NCBI RefSeq assembly: GCF_000178855.1
Contig: NZ_ADVG01000003.1
Span: 1,116,001 to 1,180,000 of the forward strand
Reading direction: 5' to 3'
Length of the DNA stretch: 64,000 nucleotides
Origin: Ktedonobacter racemifer DSM 44963
GTDB taxonomy: Bacteria; Chloroflexota; Ktedonobacteria; Ktedonobacterales; Ktedonobacteraceae
Position numbers and translations under genes: made by a program. This document shows positions 17,585-26,003 of the stretch, in pieces. Numbering within the stretch: position 1 is the first letter of the stretch; each line of letters starts with the position of its first letter. The notes under the pieces were generated by a model. It had not been told where the DNA came from, made no database searches, and was given only the letters and a program-made list of their open reading frames with translations.

Positions 17585-18074
17585 CTACTGAATAGGGAAG
17601 CGCTCCATAGCTTGATTGTATGAGGGTTGAGCGTCTGCCAGTGAAAGCCGGGAGTAGATCTCTAGTGATTGGCGTGTCGCGTGTCCAGAGTAGGGCTGGA
17701 TGAGAGGCATCATCAATGCCCTCTTTTTTGAGCCAGGTGAAGAGGAAGTGCCTCCATTTGTGGGGAGACATCGAACGCGTAATCCCTGCCTGAACTGCAT
17801 AGCGGGTCAGCATCTTGCGCACACCCCGATCGGTGTATTTGTGCTTGCGTACAGACTCGAACAGGTATATTGCCCCTTTCGCGAACTACTGGCGCTCCAT
17901 ATGGAGCGCCAGTAGTTCGCGAAAGGTGTGGGGAAAGGGAACCTGGCAATCCTTGCTCCCTTTCCCCTGCGTGATGCGAATCTGGCAACGTTCAGCATCG
18001 ACTTCATCAAGGCGAATCGCGACCAGCTCGCTGACTCGAACACCTGTATAGAAGAGAGTTTTGATCAGCACCAT
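17585..18074 (-). pseudogene. Tyrosine recombinase (phage integrase family), degraded
   Basis: Catalytic half of an XerC/D-like integrase. The first Arg box is TGVRVSELVAIRLDEVD, then a Lys-bearing turn GKGSKDCQVPF, then HKWRHFLFTWLKKEG (H-x-x-R) and YSGHATRQSLEIYSRL (H and the nucleophile Tyr). Three defects are visible. The N-terminal half is missing. A TAG stop (17886-17888) lies inside a perfect 52-bp palindrome. A one-base frameshift after KKEGIDDA (near 17715) must be crossed to reach the Tyr box. It is probably the relic of an integrative element that brought some of the accessory DNA to the left; that link is inference. Confidence 0.85.
17875..17926. repeat. Perfect 52-bp palindrome inside the integrase relic
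   Basis: Arms 17875-17900 and 17901-17926 are exact complements (26 bp each) with no spacer, centred on CAT/ATG. It creates the in-frame TAG of the integrase relic. Such a structure would extrude a cruciform; it probably arose by template-switch repair of a shorter natural palindrome at CTGGCGCTCCATATGGAG. Confidence 0.8.
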
Positions 18075-18119
18075 AGTCGAGCCGGAGTGTCCCTAACCAC
18101 GTACGCCAAGTAGCGAGCT

Positions 18120-19934
18120 CTAGTTCCCAGTCTTGATTGATTGGACTGGGGTAATAGCGCTGGCTGGCACCCAGGCCTGGCGATGATTGTAGTTAATCTC
18201 GTACCAGAGGTTAGTGGTGCCATCTTCAACAAAGGTATAGCCTGAGACAAAGACAGCGTTGCTAGGCGCCGTTGCAATGACCGTGGCTCCCGTCTGGGGC
18301 TTGCCATAGATGGGAACTGTGCCACTGGGATCATTCAGCGTCACCGCTGTTCCCTGTCCCTCTACCGCAGCACCAGGAGGTACGGCGAGCCAGGCCAGGT
18401 GCGCCGACTGCACGAGGCTGGAGGGCGTGCTATGCGCCTGGTCGGATTCTCCATACCAGATCTCATAGAGTGTATCCCCTGTTCCTGCCGGGTCTTTAAC
18501 TTTCGCCAGGTAGTAGTAACTGATGTTCGTCTCGACGTTGTTGGTCTCATCCGTTACATCAGTTGGGTCACCCAGTTGGGGGATGCGCGCCGATTGAGTA
18601 CTCGGCCCGGTGTAGAGATAGAAAAAGTTAAAGTTAGCGGGCGTCTCTGTCCCATTCTTACCAAGGGGCTTCTTATCCGTTGAAGGCTTGAGCGTAATGA
18701 TATGTGTATCCTTACTCTTGGCCGTAAACGGAGCACCTGACTGCTGTTGTACCAGGTTGAGGTAGTAGGTCCAGAGCCAGTAGGGACCCGGATCGACATG
18801 GTTGGTGGAGAGGCCTGGTGATGGGACCGTTCCATGCGAAACGATGTGATCATGGTCCAAAGGAATATTGTACTTGTTAACCAGGTAGGCAGTCAGCTTG
18901 GCCGAAGCGAGATACTGCGCGGCGTTATACCAGAGGAAGCCTGTCGCATCATAACCAATATTCTCGATACCAACGGAATGCTGGTTGTACCAGTAGTTGC
19001 CTACATGATACGCGAAATCCTTGTCATGCAAAAGTTCATATACCGTTCCATCAGTATCTACAATATAGTGGATACTGACGCCCGACGTATGAGACTGGAA
19101 GACGTTTAGCGCCCCCTGCAGACTTGTTTCGGTATCGTGAATAACGACATAGTTCACGCTCAGATCGGTAGGACGATTCGCACTCTCATACGTACAATAG
19201 GGATAAACTGCCGGTGGGGGAGTACAATCATAGGCGTTAGGGTCCAAAATACAGTCGACAGCGCCTGGATAGTCAACATTGGCATCGACCTGGCAACCCG
19301 AAGGTATCGTAGTCGCAGCCTTGATATTCTTCGCGGTTGCCTTGTTGACCTTCACGCTCTCAGGAGCAAGCGTAACGACCTCTCCAGTTTCATTAGGAGC
19401 ACTAAAGCCGTTCTGCACAATTTTAAATAGTGCATCTGCATACATCAATGCAGTGGAATGCGTTGTGGCATGGCTGTATGCCACAAGCGTGCCATACCAG
19501 TCACCCAGGTTCCCTGGTAGCGTGTGGCTGGGCGAGAGCTGAATGGCCTCATCACGCAGCACAGCTGCGCCACCACGAATATTGGTCGCGCTATCGCTTT
19601 TCAACTGCTGTGGATCTACATGTAGCGCTTTAGCTGCCTGGGTAAGCGTATCACCGCGCTCATTTTGAATCAAGTGCATACATCCATAGCCTCCATCAAG
19701 GCTAGGATGGCCTGCATGATTACTTAGACGCCCCTCCATATAACAGAGCGCCTTAAGAATCGAGATGGGAACTCCACTCTCCTGAGAAGCTTGCGTAAAA
19801 GCCGTGTTCAGACTAGTGGTAGTAGAGACATTGGCTCTAGCTGCTCCTCCACTAAAACCAGTCAGGACCAGGGCACTTAAAAGTGCCATAAGCATAGGGA
19901 GGGCGAAGGACACGAGAGATTTTTGGCGTCGCAT
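18120..19934 (-). CDS. Secreted N-acetylmuramoyl-L-alanine amidase (Amidase_2)
   Basis: Cell-wall hydrolase of about 604 residues, paralogous to the protein at 35199-36992. A signal peptide (RRQKSLVSF, then a hydrophobic stretch ending GGAARA) is followed by a domain with LCYMEGRLSNHAG, GYGCMHLIQ and LHVDPQQL. That segment, shared with the paralogue, looks like a transglycosylase- or LysM-like region. Next is the zinc amidase domain: VVIHDTETSLQGAL, HYIVDTDGTVYELL, NQHSVGIENIG and SHGTVPSP with downstream NHVDPGPYW. The C-terminal third holds SH3-like repeats (YEIWYGESD, LWYEINYNHRQAWV). The start at 19934 follows a GGGGG-type site. Probable role: peptidoglycan turnover during the mycelial or spore cycle. 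Confidence 0.85.
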   Translation of the reverse strand: MRRQKSLVSFALPMLMALLSALVLTGFSGGAARANVSTTTSLNTAFTQASQESGVPISILKALCYMEGRLSNHAGHPSLDGGYGCMHLIQNERGDTLTQAAKALHVDPQQLKSDSATNIRGGAAVLRDEAIQLSPSHTLPGNLGDWYGTLVAYSHATTHSTALMYADALFKIVQNGFSAPNETGEVVTLAPESVKVNKATAKNIKAATTIPSGCQVDANVDYPGAVDCILDPNAYDCTPPPAVYPYCTYESANRPTDLSVNYVVIHDTETSLQGALNVFQSHTSGVSIHYIVDTDGTVYELLHDKDFAYHVGNYWYNQHSVGIENIGYDATGFLWYNAAQYLASAKLTAYLVNKYNIPLDHDHIVSHGTVPSPGLSTNHVDPGPYWLWTYYLNLVQQQSGAPFTAKSKDTHIITLKPSTDKKPLGKNGTETPANFNFFYLYTGPSTQSARIPQLGDPTDVTDETNNVETNISYYYLAKVKDPAGTGDTLYEIWYGESDQAHSTPSSLVQSAHLAWLAVPPGAAVEGQGTAVTLNDPSGTVPIYGKPQTGATVIATAPSNAVFVSGYTFVEDGTTNLWYEINYNHRQAWVPASAITPVQSIKTGN

Positions 19935-20439
19935 AGTACAACATACCCCCAATCATGTTTTCAATAGAACATTAGAAGGAAGGAAAGAAAGAAGCCGATC
20001 TATCTCTCTCTATCGGGCTGAGGGTGCATGAGCATTTATAAGATACTATTCCCCCGAAGAATCTTTATAAACTGCTCAATTACTTGTAAGTATAACATAT
20101 CAATATGTAAATATGCTTGTCAAAAGAGCAAAGGGTGCTTATGGGGTTAGAACGTAAATTCCCCTGGCATCTTGAGAAAATCATGAGATATAATTGTGTT
20201 TAATCAGTGCTCTGGTTAAGAGCCGTCCTCCACGCGCAGGGCGGCCATGTGGTGCATCAGGCAAAAAGGGCTAAGCAGGAAATGAGAGCCTTCATCTTTT
20301 CTCTCCTGACTGTGCGAATGTTCCATATCACCTGTACCTCTTACAATGGCGTAGACACAAGCACTGGCGACCATTGGATCGACCCGGTAACGCTGGCCTG
20401 ATATCCACTGGCCACATCACAGCAGGAGGAAGAGACCGT
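19935..20439. other. Divergent intergenic region, amidase / argF
   Basis: About 500 bases without a convincing gene. On the plus strand a TATAAT (20189-20194) could serve argF, but no good -35 lies 17 bases before it. On the minus strand TTGACA (20119-20124) is followed by AT-rich DNA that may serve the amidase. No arginine operator was identified with confidence. Confidence 0.35.
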
Positions 20440-21447
20440 ATGCCTTTTAACTTGTATAACAAGAGCCTACTCACGCTGAAGGATTTCTCGGCAGAAGAAA
20501 TTCACTATTTGCTCGACCTGTCAGCCGAGCTGAAGGCCGCCAGGGCGGAGGGACGCGAGACACAACGTTTGCGCGGCAAGAATATTGTGCTGATATTCGA
20601 GAGGGATTCCACACGTACGCGCAGCTCATTCGAGGTCGCTGCCTTTGAGCAGGGCGCGCAGGTCACCTATATCGGCCCCAGCGGCTCACACATCGGCTAT
20701 AAAGAGACAATCCAGGATGCCGCGCGTGTGCTGGGACGCATGTATAGCGGCATCGAGTATCGTGGCGCTAGCCAGCAAAATATTGAGGCCCTGGCCCGCT
20801 ACGCTGGCGTTCCGGTCTGGAATGGCATGACCGATGAGGAGCATCCCCTCCAGGTCCTGGCCGATCTGCTTACGATGCGCGAGCATACATCAAAGCCACT
20901 CAGCGAGGTCGCCTTTGCCTTCCTGGGACACGTTGGTTTCAACATGGGACGCTCGCTCCTGCTGGGCGCGGCCAAACTGGGCATGGATATCCGCCTGGGC
21001 GGCCCCAAGGCCTACTGGCCGGATGAGAGAAATCTGGATTATATACGGACTCTGGCCCTGGAGACAGGTGCGCGCATCACGGTAACCGAAGACCTGGAGA
21101 GCGCGGTCAAGGGCTGCGACTTTATCCACACTGATGTCTGGCTCTCCATGGGCGAGGACACCAGCCAGTGGGGCGAGCGCATCCAGCAACTTCTCCCCTA
21201 CCAGGTCAATAGCCGCGCTATGGCCTTGACCGGCAATCCCAACGCCAAATTTATGCACTGCCTCCCCGCCATCGCCAACAAACAGACCGTGCTGGGGCAG
21301 AAACTCTACAAAGAGTATGGCCTGGATGGGGCCGAGGTCGTCGACGAGGTCTTCGAGTCTGAAGCATCCATTGTCTTCGACCAGGCCGAGAACCGCCTGC
21401 ACACCACCAAGGCCGTCCTCGTAGCAACCCTCAGCAAGTGCTTGTAG
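20440..21447 (+). CDS. argF: Ornithine carbamoyltransferase
   Basis: Cytosolic enzyme of arginine biosynthesis: carbamoyl phosphate plus ornithine gives citrulline. Diagnostic motifs are complete: carbamoyl-phosphate loop ERDSTRTRSSFEVAA, GPSGSHIGYKETIQD, SGIEYRG, a variant of the ornithine region (HTDVWLSMGE), and the signature FMHCLPAI near the C-terminus. Length 335 residues is normal. The ATG at 20440 has AGGAGGA 9 bases upstream. No other arg gene is adjacent, so it stands alone. A 31-bp hairpin follows and separates it from the convergent dnaE. Direction (anabolic OTC rather than catabolic) is assumed, since no arginine deiminase cluster is present. Confidence 0.95.
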   Translation: MPFNLYNKSLLTLKDFSAEEIHYLLDLSAELKAARAEGRETQRLRGKNIVLIFERDSTRTRSSFEVAAFEQGAQVTYIGPSGSHIGYKETIQDAARVLGRMYSGIEYRGASQQNIEALARYAGVPVWNGMTDEEHPLQVLADLLTMREHTSKPLSEVAFAFLGHVGFNMGRSLLLGAAKLGMDIRLGGPKAYWPDERNLDYIRTLALETGARITVTEDLESAVKGCDFIHTDVWLSMGEDTSQWGERIQQLLPYQVNSRAMALTGNPNAKFMHCLPAIANKQTVLGQKLYKEYGLDGAEVVDEVFESEASIVFDQAENRLHTTKAVLVATLSKCL

Positions 21448-21453
21448 ATAGGC

Positions 21454-21518
21454 ATAAGAGAAAACAACAGTGCACCCGGTCGCGGAACGCGACCGGGTGC
21501 ACTGTTGTTTTCTCTTAT
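21454..21518. terminator. 31-bp perfect hairpin between argF and dnaE
   Basis: Perfect 31-bp stem (21454-21484 with 21488-21518), loop GAA, placed between the convergent genes argF and dnaE and only 2 bases from the dnaE stop. The flanking AGAGAAAA/TTTTCTCT runs give a T-rich tail on either strand, so it could act as a bidirectional terminator. Confidence 0.7.
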
Positions 21519-21520
21519 AT

Positions 21521-24500
21521 TTAATCCATGACGGTGACCTGGATGGAGTCGCTGCCGAGCATACGGGCGACCTGGCTGTGCAGGACGTCGTTGTAGTTCA
21601 TGGTGTTGTTGTGCGGCGTCAGGCGCACCATCCATTCGCCGTTACAGACGCAGATCTCGTAGTAGTCGCGACCCGGCTTCTCGCTCAGACAGCGATGGAG
21701 GTCCTGCACCTTCATGATGTCATTGGAGACGGAGATGTCGTCATCGCCACTGATATTGACGGTGAACCAAACCTGGTAGCGCTTACGGTTCATCTCCTCC
21801 TCGGCCTTCTTGAGCGGCTCCACGCTATCGCAGAGGATGCCAGGCTCGTCGCGGCGCACCTGGACGGTCCCCTTGACGAGTACGACGCTTCCCTCCTGCC
21901 ACAGCTCTTTGGTCTGCTCATAGGTGCGGGGAAAGATGGTGATGCCCAGGGTGCCATACATGTCCTCAAGCTGCACGACGCACATATCATCACCCTTCTT
22001 GGTCGTGATGCGCCGCGCCTCCTTGATCATGCCACCCACGGTGACCTTCTTGGTGTCCAGTTCCTCGGTCACCTGGCCGATGGTGTGCGTCGCTCCACGC
22101 TCCACAAAGATATCGCTCAGGTAGGCCAGGGGATGCTTGGCAATATAGACGCCGATCAGCTCGCGCTCCCACTCCAGCAGTTGCTTGCGCGGAATCTCCT
22201 GGGCATTGGTCGAGAGACTAAACTCCAGCGAGCCGCCGACCTCCTCCAGGTCGCCAAAAAGGCTTACCAGGCCACGCTCCTTGGCTGAACGCTCGCTCTT
22301 GCCATACTGGACCGCGCGCTCAACCGAGGCCAGCAGGATATGGCGCTGGTTCTCACTGGGCATGAGCGAGTCCATCGCGCCCACCTTGATCAGCGTCTCG
22401 ATAGCGCCCTTACCAACCGCGTGAGCATCGACGCGGGTACAGAAGTCGCCCAGCGATTTGAAGGGACCGCCCTCGGCGCGCGCCCGGATGATACCGTCGA
22501 TTGGGCCATCGCCGATGCCCTTGATGGCGAGCAGGCCAAAGCGAATGCCGCCGTTCTCGATGGCGAAACCCTTCTGGCTCTTATTCACGTCGGGACCAAG
22601 CACTTCGACGCCCATACGCTTACACTCGGCGATGGCGTTGGCGATCTTCTTGGCATCCGCGGCCTCAGCGGTCATGGTCGCGGCCATGAACTCGGCGGTA
22701 TAGTTGGCCTTGAGGTAGGCGGTATAGAAGGACACGACGGCGTAGCTCGCGGCGTGGGCCTTATTAAAGCCGTAACCGCCGAAGGGGAGGATCTGCTCAA
22801 AGAGCGTCTCCGCGACCTCTTGCTTCACGCCGTTCTTGACGCAGCCCTTCAAGAAGTCGCCCTTATAGCCCTCAACCTCGTGCATAATCTTCTTACTGAG
22901 CGCCTTACGGAACTTGTTAACCTTGCCCCAGGAGAAGCCCGCCAGGTTCACAGCGATGAGGAGCACCTGGTCCTGGTATACGATGACGCCGTACGACTCC
23001 TCCAGCCACTGCGAGAGGCGCGGATCGAGATAGGTCACCTTCTTGCGCCCGTGTTTGGCGTCAACGAAGTCGGGAATACTATCCATCGGACCCGGACGGT
23101 AGAGCGCGACCATGGCGGTGATATCCTCGATGCAGGTTGGTTTGAGCATCTTGATATACTCGCGCATCTTCGCGCTTTCCAACTGGAAGACGCCGGTGGT
23201 CTCGCCTGCCGCCAGGAGTTCATAAGCCTTCTGGCGCTTGCGGTCAAGCTCGGGATCGCCAGTGGGGTCCAGCGGCAACTTCTCCAGATTGATGTCCTCG
23301 CCTCGTGACTCTTTAATAAACTTCACGGCATTATCGAGGATGGTCAGGTTGGAGAGGCCCAGGATATCATATTTGATCAGGCCGATCTCTTCCAGGTGGG
23401 AGTGCTCGTACTGCGTCGAGATACGACCCTCACGCTTCTGGAGCGGCACAAAATTGACCAGTGGCTCATTGGCGACCAGCACGCCCGCGGCATGCACGCC
23501 CGTCGAACGCACCGAGCCCTCCAGTTTGAGCGCCATATCCAGCAGATCCTTGGCCTCGCCATCATGCTGGTAGAGGTCGTTCAGGTCGCGCACATCGTTG
23601 AGGGAGCCTTGCAGCGTAATCTTGGGGCCTGTAGGAATCAGGCGTGAGATCTTATCGCCGAGGTCCTGGCGTCCCATCGAGCGCGCTACGTCCTTTACCG
23701 ACTGTTTGGCTGCCATACTGTTGAATGTCACCATCTGCGCCACGCACTCATGCCCATACTTCTCACCCAGGTAGCGGATGACCTCTTCACGCCGGTCATC
23801 GGGGAAGTCCATATCGATATCGGGCATGTCGTCGCGCTCAGGATTGAGGAAGCGCTCGAAGAGCAACTGATAACGCAGAGGATCAACGTTGGTAATACCC
23901 AGCGTAAAGGCGACCAGGCTACCAGCCGCCGAACCTCTGGCCAGGCAGCGAATGCCCTGCTCACGCGCCCAGCGCACATAGTCCGCCACGACCAGGAAGT
24001 AGGGGACAAAGCCTTTTTGCACGATGATGCTCAACTCATAGTCAAGTTGGCGCTTCAACGGCTCGGTCAGCTCGCCAAAGCGATAGCGAATGCCTTCAAG
24101 GCACTGAGCATAGAGGAACTCGTCAGGCGTGCCGTACTGGGGTGGAATATCGACTTTGGGTAGTTGCGCCTTGTAGGCCAGGGGATCGACCTCGCACTGC
24201 TCCGCCAGGCGCACCGTGTTGAGCAGGCCATCATGTAGCTCTGGGAAGAGATCGAGCATCTGCTGCGGGCTACGCAGGAAGTATTCATTGCTATCGAAGG
24301 CGAAGCGGTTGGGATCGCTGAGGGTGCTACCCGTCTGCACACAGAGCAGGACCTCGTGCGCGTGCGCGTCCGTATCCTGAACATAGTGCAGGTCATTGGT
24401 GACGATCATGGGTACGTCCAGCTCTTTGTGCAAGCCATAGAGCATCTTATTCAGCTTGTCTTGGGGAGAGGGCGTGCCGTTCTTCTCGTGGCCATGATGT

Positions 24501-25042
24501 TCCTGAATCTCTAGATAGTAGTTTCCTCGTCCCAGCACATCCTGGTACCAGCGAATAATGTTCTTGGCCTCGTTTTCCTTCCCCTCCAGCAACAGTTGGG
24601 GAACCTCGCCGCCCAGGCACGAGGAGGTAGCAATGATGCCCTCGGCATATTGAGAGAAGATGTTCTTATCGATCCTGGCGTGGTTGGCGTACATGCCCTC
24701 GGTATTGGCGATGGTCATCATCTTCATCAGGTTGCGGTAGCCAGTGTTATTCTTCGCCAGCAGGAGCAGATGAGTATAGTCACGCTGACCACGCTTCTTG
24801 GCCTTGACGTTCATATCCTCGGTCAGATACGCCTCGACGCCCAGCACAGGACGGATATCGTTAGCCTTGCACGCCTTGTAGAACTCCAGGGCGCCATACA
24901 TCGCGCCATGATCGGTGATCGCCAGGTGCTTCATGCCCAACTCTTTGGCCTGTTTCACCAGCGTCTTGATGCGGCTAAAACCATCGAGCAGGGAGTACTC
25001 AGTATGAACATGCAGATGCGCGAAATCAGTAAAATTTTGCAT
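21521..25042 (-). CDS. dnaE: DNA polymerase III subunit alpha
   Basis: Replicative DNA polymerase of 1173 residues. The N-terminal PHP domain (AHLHVHTEYSLLDG, LAITDHGAMYGALEFY) is followed by the C-family polymerase core: YFLVVADYVRWAREQGI, CLARGSAAGSLVAF, and the catalytic aspartates in PDIDMDFPDDRREEVI. Later landmarks are YRPGPMDSIPDFV, the helix-hairpin-helix region and a C-terminal OB fold (TIGQVTEELDTKKVTVGGMI) with a tail domain. The order and length are those of bacterial DnaE1. GGGAAG precedes the ATG at 25042. The PHP domain keeps its His and Asp residues, as in alpha subunits with possible proofreading, but activity is not shown by sequence. Confidence 0.97.
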   Translation of the reverse strand: MQNFTDFAHLHVHTEYSLLDGFSRIKTLVKQAKELGMKHLAITDHGAMYGALEFYKACKANDIRPVLGVEAYLTEDMNVKAKKRGQRDYTHLLLLAKNNTGYRNLMKMMTIANTEGMYANHARIDKNIFSQYAEGIIATSSCLGGEVPQLLLEGKENEAKNIIRWYQDVLGRGNYYLEIQEHHGHEKNGTPSPQDKLNKMLYGLHKELDVPMIVTNDLHYVQDTDAHAHEVLLCVQTGSTLSDPNRFAFDSNEYFLRSPQQMLDLFPELHDGLLNTVRLAEQCEVDPLAYKAQLPKVDIPPQYGTPDEFLYAQCLEGIRYRFGELTEPLKRQLDYELSIIVQKGFVPYFLVVADYVRWAREQGIRCLARGSAAGSLVAFTLGITNVDPLRYQLLFERFLNPERDDMPDIDMDFPDDRREEVIRYLGEKYGHECVAQMVTFNSMAAKQSVKDVARSMGRQDLGDKISRLIPTGPKITLQGSLNDVRDLNDLYQHDGEAKDLLDMALKLEGSVRSTGVHAAGVLVANEPLVNFVPLQKREGRISTQYEHSHLEEIGLIKYDILGLSNLTILDNAVKFIKESRGEDINLEKLPLDPTGDPELDRKRQKAYELLAAGETTGVFQLESAKMREYIKMLKPTCIEDITAMVALYRPGPMDSIPDFVDAKHGRKKVTYLDPRLSQWLEESYGVIVYQDQVLLIAVNLAGFSWGKVNKFRKALSKKIMHEVEGYKGDFLKGCVKNGVKQEVAETLFEQILPFGGYGFNKAHAASYAVVSFYTAYLKANYTAEFMAATMTAEAADAKKIANAIAECKRMGVEVLGPDVNKSQKGFAIENGGIRFGLLAIKGIGDGPIDGIIRARAEGGPFKSLGDFCTRVDAHAVGKGAIETLIKVGAMDSLMPSENQRHILLASVERAVQYGKSERSAKERGLVSLFGDLEEVGGSLEFSLSTNAQEIPRKQLLEWERELIGVYIAKHPLAYLSDIFVERGATHTIGQVTEELDTKKVTVGGMIKEARRITTKKGDDMCVVQLEDMYGTLGITIFPRTYEQTKELWQEGSVVLVKGTVQVRRDEPGILCDSVEPLKKAEEEMNRKRYQVWFTVNISGDDDISVSNDIMKVQDLHRCLSEKPGRDYYEICVCNGEWMVRLTPHNNTMNYNDVLHSQVARMLGSDSIQVTVMD

Positions 25043-25112
25043 AAAATATCTTCCCGCTAGTATATCAACAATTATAATCAGTGGCAGAGCTTCTCATTAT
25101 CCGCAATTGCTC

Positions 25113-25178
25113 GTTGTGATGGTGGTATGTGCCTGGTCGTGGTGAATACCACGACCAGGCACATACCACCATCACAAC
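25113..25178. repeat. 31-bp perfect hairpin, loop GAAT, between divergent genes
   Basis: Arms 25113-25143 and 25148-25178 are exact complements. Stem length and loop are the same as in the hairpin at 5726-5791, yet the stem sequence is unrelated. It is 71 bases upstream of the dnaE start, so it cannot be the terminator of either neighbouring gene. Confidence 0.8.
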
Positions 25179-25302
25179 AACAATGATACCTCTTTCAACA
25201 CGAAGTTATGCTAGGCTTGGGGAAAAAGAGGGACCTTTTGGCCTTCTTAGTATACCAGATCAAACGCCCTGATCTTCAACTTTGAGCGACGCAAGAAGAT
25301 GG

Positions 25303-25361
25303 GTAAATGACAAGGTTGTCAGGGCTAGCGCAACATCGGCTCTGACAACCTTGTCATTTAC
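25303..25361. repeat. 20-bp inverted repeat with 19-base loop
   Basis: Arms 25303-25322 and 25342-25361 (GTAAATGACAAGGTTGTCAG and complement) are perfect. The loop is longer than in the other hairpins of the window. Located upstream of the PPOX gene. Confidence 0.7.
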
Positions 25362-25409
25362 ATGGGAATATACTGGCTCGCGGTGTAGTTCTCTCTTATG
25401 GATGAGTCT

Positions 25410-25493
25410 GTAGGGGCCATGCTTGCATGGCCTTATTCGTGCAAGGTGAGCACATCCCTTCGCGAAGAGAGTCCAAGCCAGCTTGGACCCTAC
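25410..25493. repeat. Dispersed GTAGGG..GGACCCTAC inverted repeat
   Basis: Left end GTAGGGGCCATGC (25410-25422) and right end with AGCTTGGACCCTAC (25480-25493) form imperfect terminal inverted repeats. Each end also holds a small palindrome. The same end sequence occurs at 6-27 and at both ends of 43313-43423, suggesting a small non-autonomous mobile repeat. Confidence 0.6.
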
Positions 25494-25524
25494 AATTTAC
25501 CGGTTAATACAAGGAGAAAAATAC

Positions 25525-25923
25525 ATGGTCGTTGTTATTCCAGATAACTATACAGATATTTTGAACACCACCGCCCTGGCGCATGTCGCCACTATTGGCC
25601 CCAAAGGGGAGCCTCAGAGCAATCCCGTCTGGTTTGGTTGGGATGGTCAATATTTACGCTTTAGCAATACCAGGGGACGCCAGAAGTATCGCAATGTTGT
25701 GAATGAGCCTCGCGTGGCGATCTCCATTGTCGATCCCAGCAATCCTTATCGCTATTTAGAGATTCGCGGCAAGGTCGTGCGCCTCGATGACGACACGGAC
25801 CTCTCATTCATTAACTCCATGGCCAAGAAATATATGAATGAGGACGTCTACCCCTGGCATAACCCCAGTGACGAGCGCGTCATCATCGTAATCGAACCCG
25901 AGCACATCACAAAGATGGGCTAG
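25525..25923 (+). CDS. PPOX-class (pyridoxamine-oxidase-like) F420- or FMN-dependent oxidoreductase
   Basis: Small split-barrel flavoprotein of 132 residues. The motifs ALAHVATIGPKGEPQSNPVWFGWDG, RFSNTRGRQKYRN and VAISIVDPSNPYRYLEIRGKVV are typical of the PPOX-class family that uses F420 or FMN to reduce small substrates. The start at 25525 has AAGGAG 8 bases upstream; a longer frame from 25483 overlaps the dispersed repeat and has no site. The window also encodes an F420-dependent glucose-6-phosphate dehydrogenase (33928-34941), which supports F420 as the likely cofactor. The substrate is unknown. Confidence 0.85.
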   Translation: MVVVIPDNYTDILNTTALAHVATIGPKGEPQSNPVWFGWDGQYLRFSNTRGRQKYRNVVNEPRVAISIVDPSNPYRYLEIRGKVVRLDDDTDLSFINSMAKKYMNEDVYPWHNPSDERVIIVIEPEHITKMG

Positions 25924-25924
25924 A

Positions 25925-25983
25925 AAAAATAGTGAGAGGTGGTATGGCTGGCATCGCCAGCCATACCACCTCTCACTATTTTT
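25925..25983. terminator. 28-bp perfect hairpin, bidirectional terminator candidate
   Basis: Arms 25925-25952 and 25956-25983, loop ATC. The stem begins with five A residues and ends with five T residues, so on both strands a U run closes the stem. It lies between convergent genes and starts directly after the PPOX stop. This is the most terminator-like of the long hairpins. Confidence 0.75.
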
Positions 25984-26003
25984 GACCCAGCTGGTGAGAG
26001 CAC

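Larger units (their letters stand above)
25043..25524. other. Divergent intergenic region with three inverted-repeat structures
   Basis: Nearly 500 bases between the divergent dnaE and PPOX genes without a gene of its own. It holds a 31-bp hairpin (25113-25178), a 20-bp-stem structure (25303-25361) and a dispersed inverted repeat (25410-25493). They occupy the space where promoters are expected and so are unlikely to be simple terminators. Confidence 0.6.

Noticed and set aside
21470..23308. Plus-strand open frames (272 and 322 codons) inside dnaE
   Set aside because: They lie opposite a complete, conserved dnaE gene and encode no recognisable protein.
25113..25361. Pair of inverted repeats considered as a CRISPR or attachment site
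   Set aside because: The two differ in sequence and stem length; no direct repeats with spacers and no cas genes are present. No CRISPR array was seen anywhere in the window.
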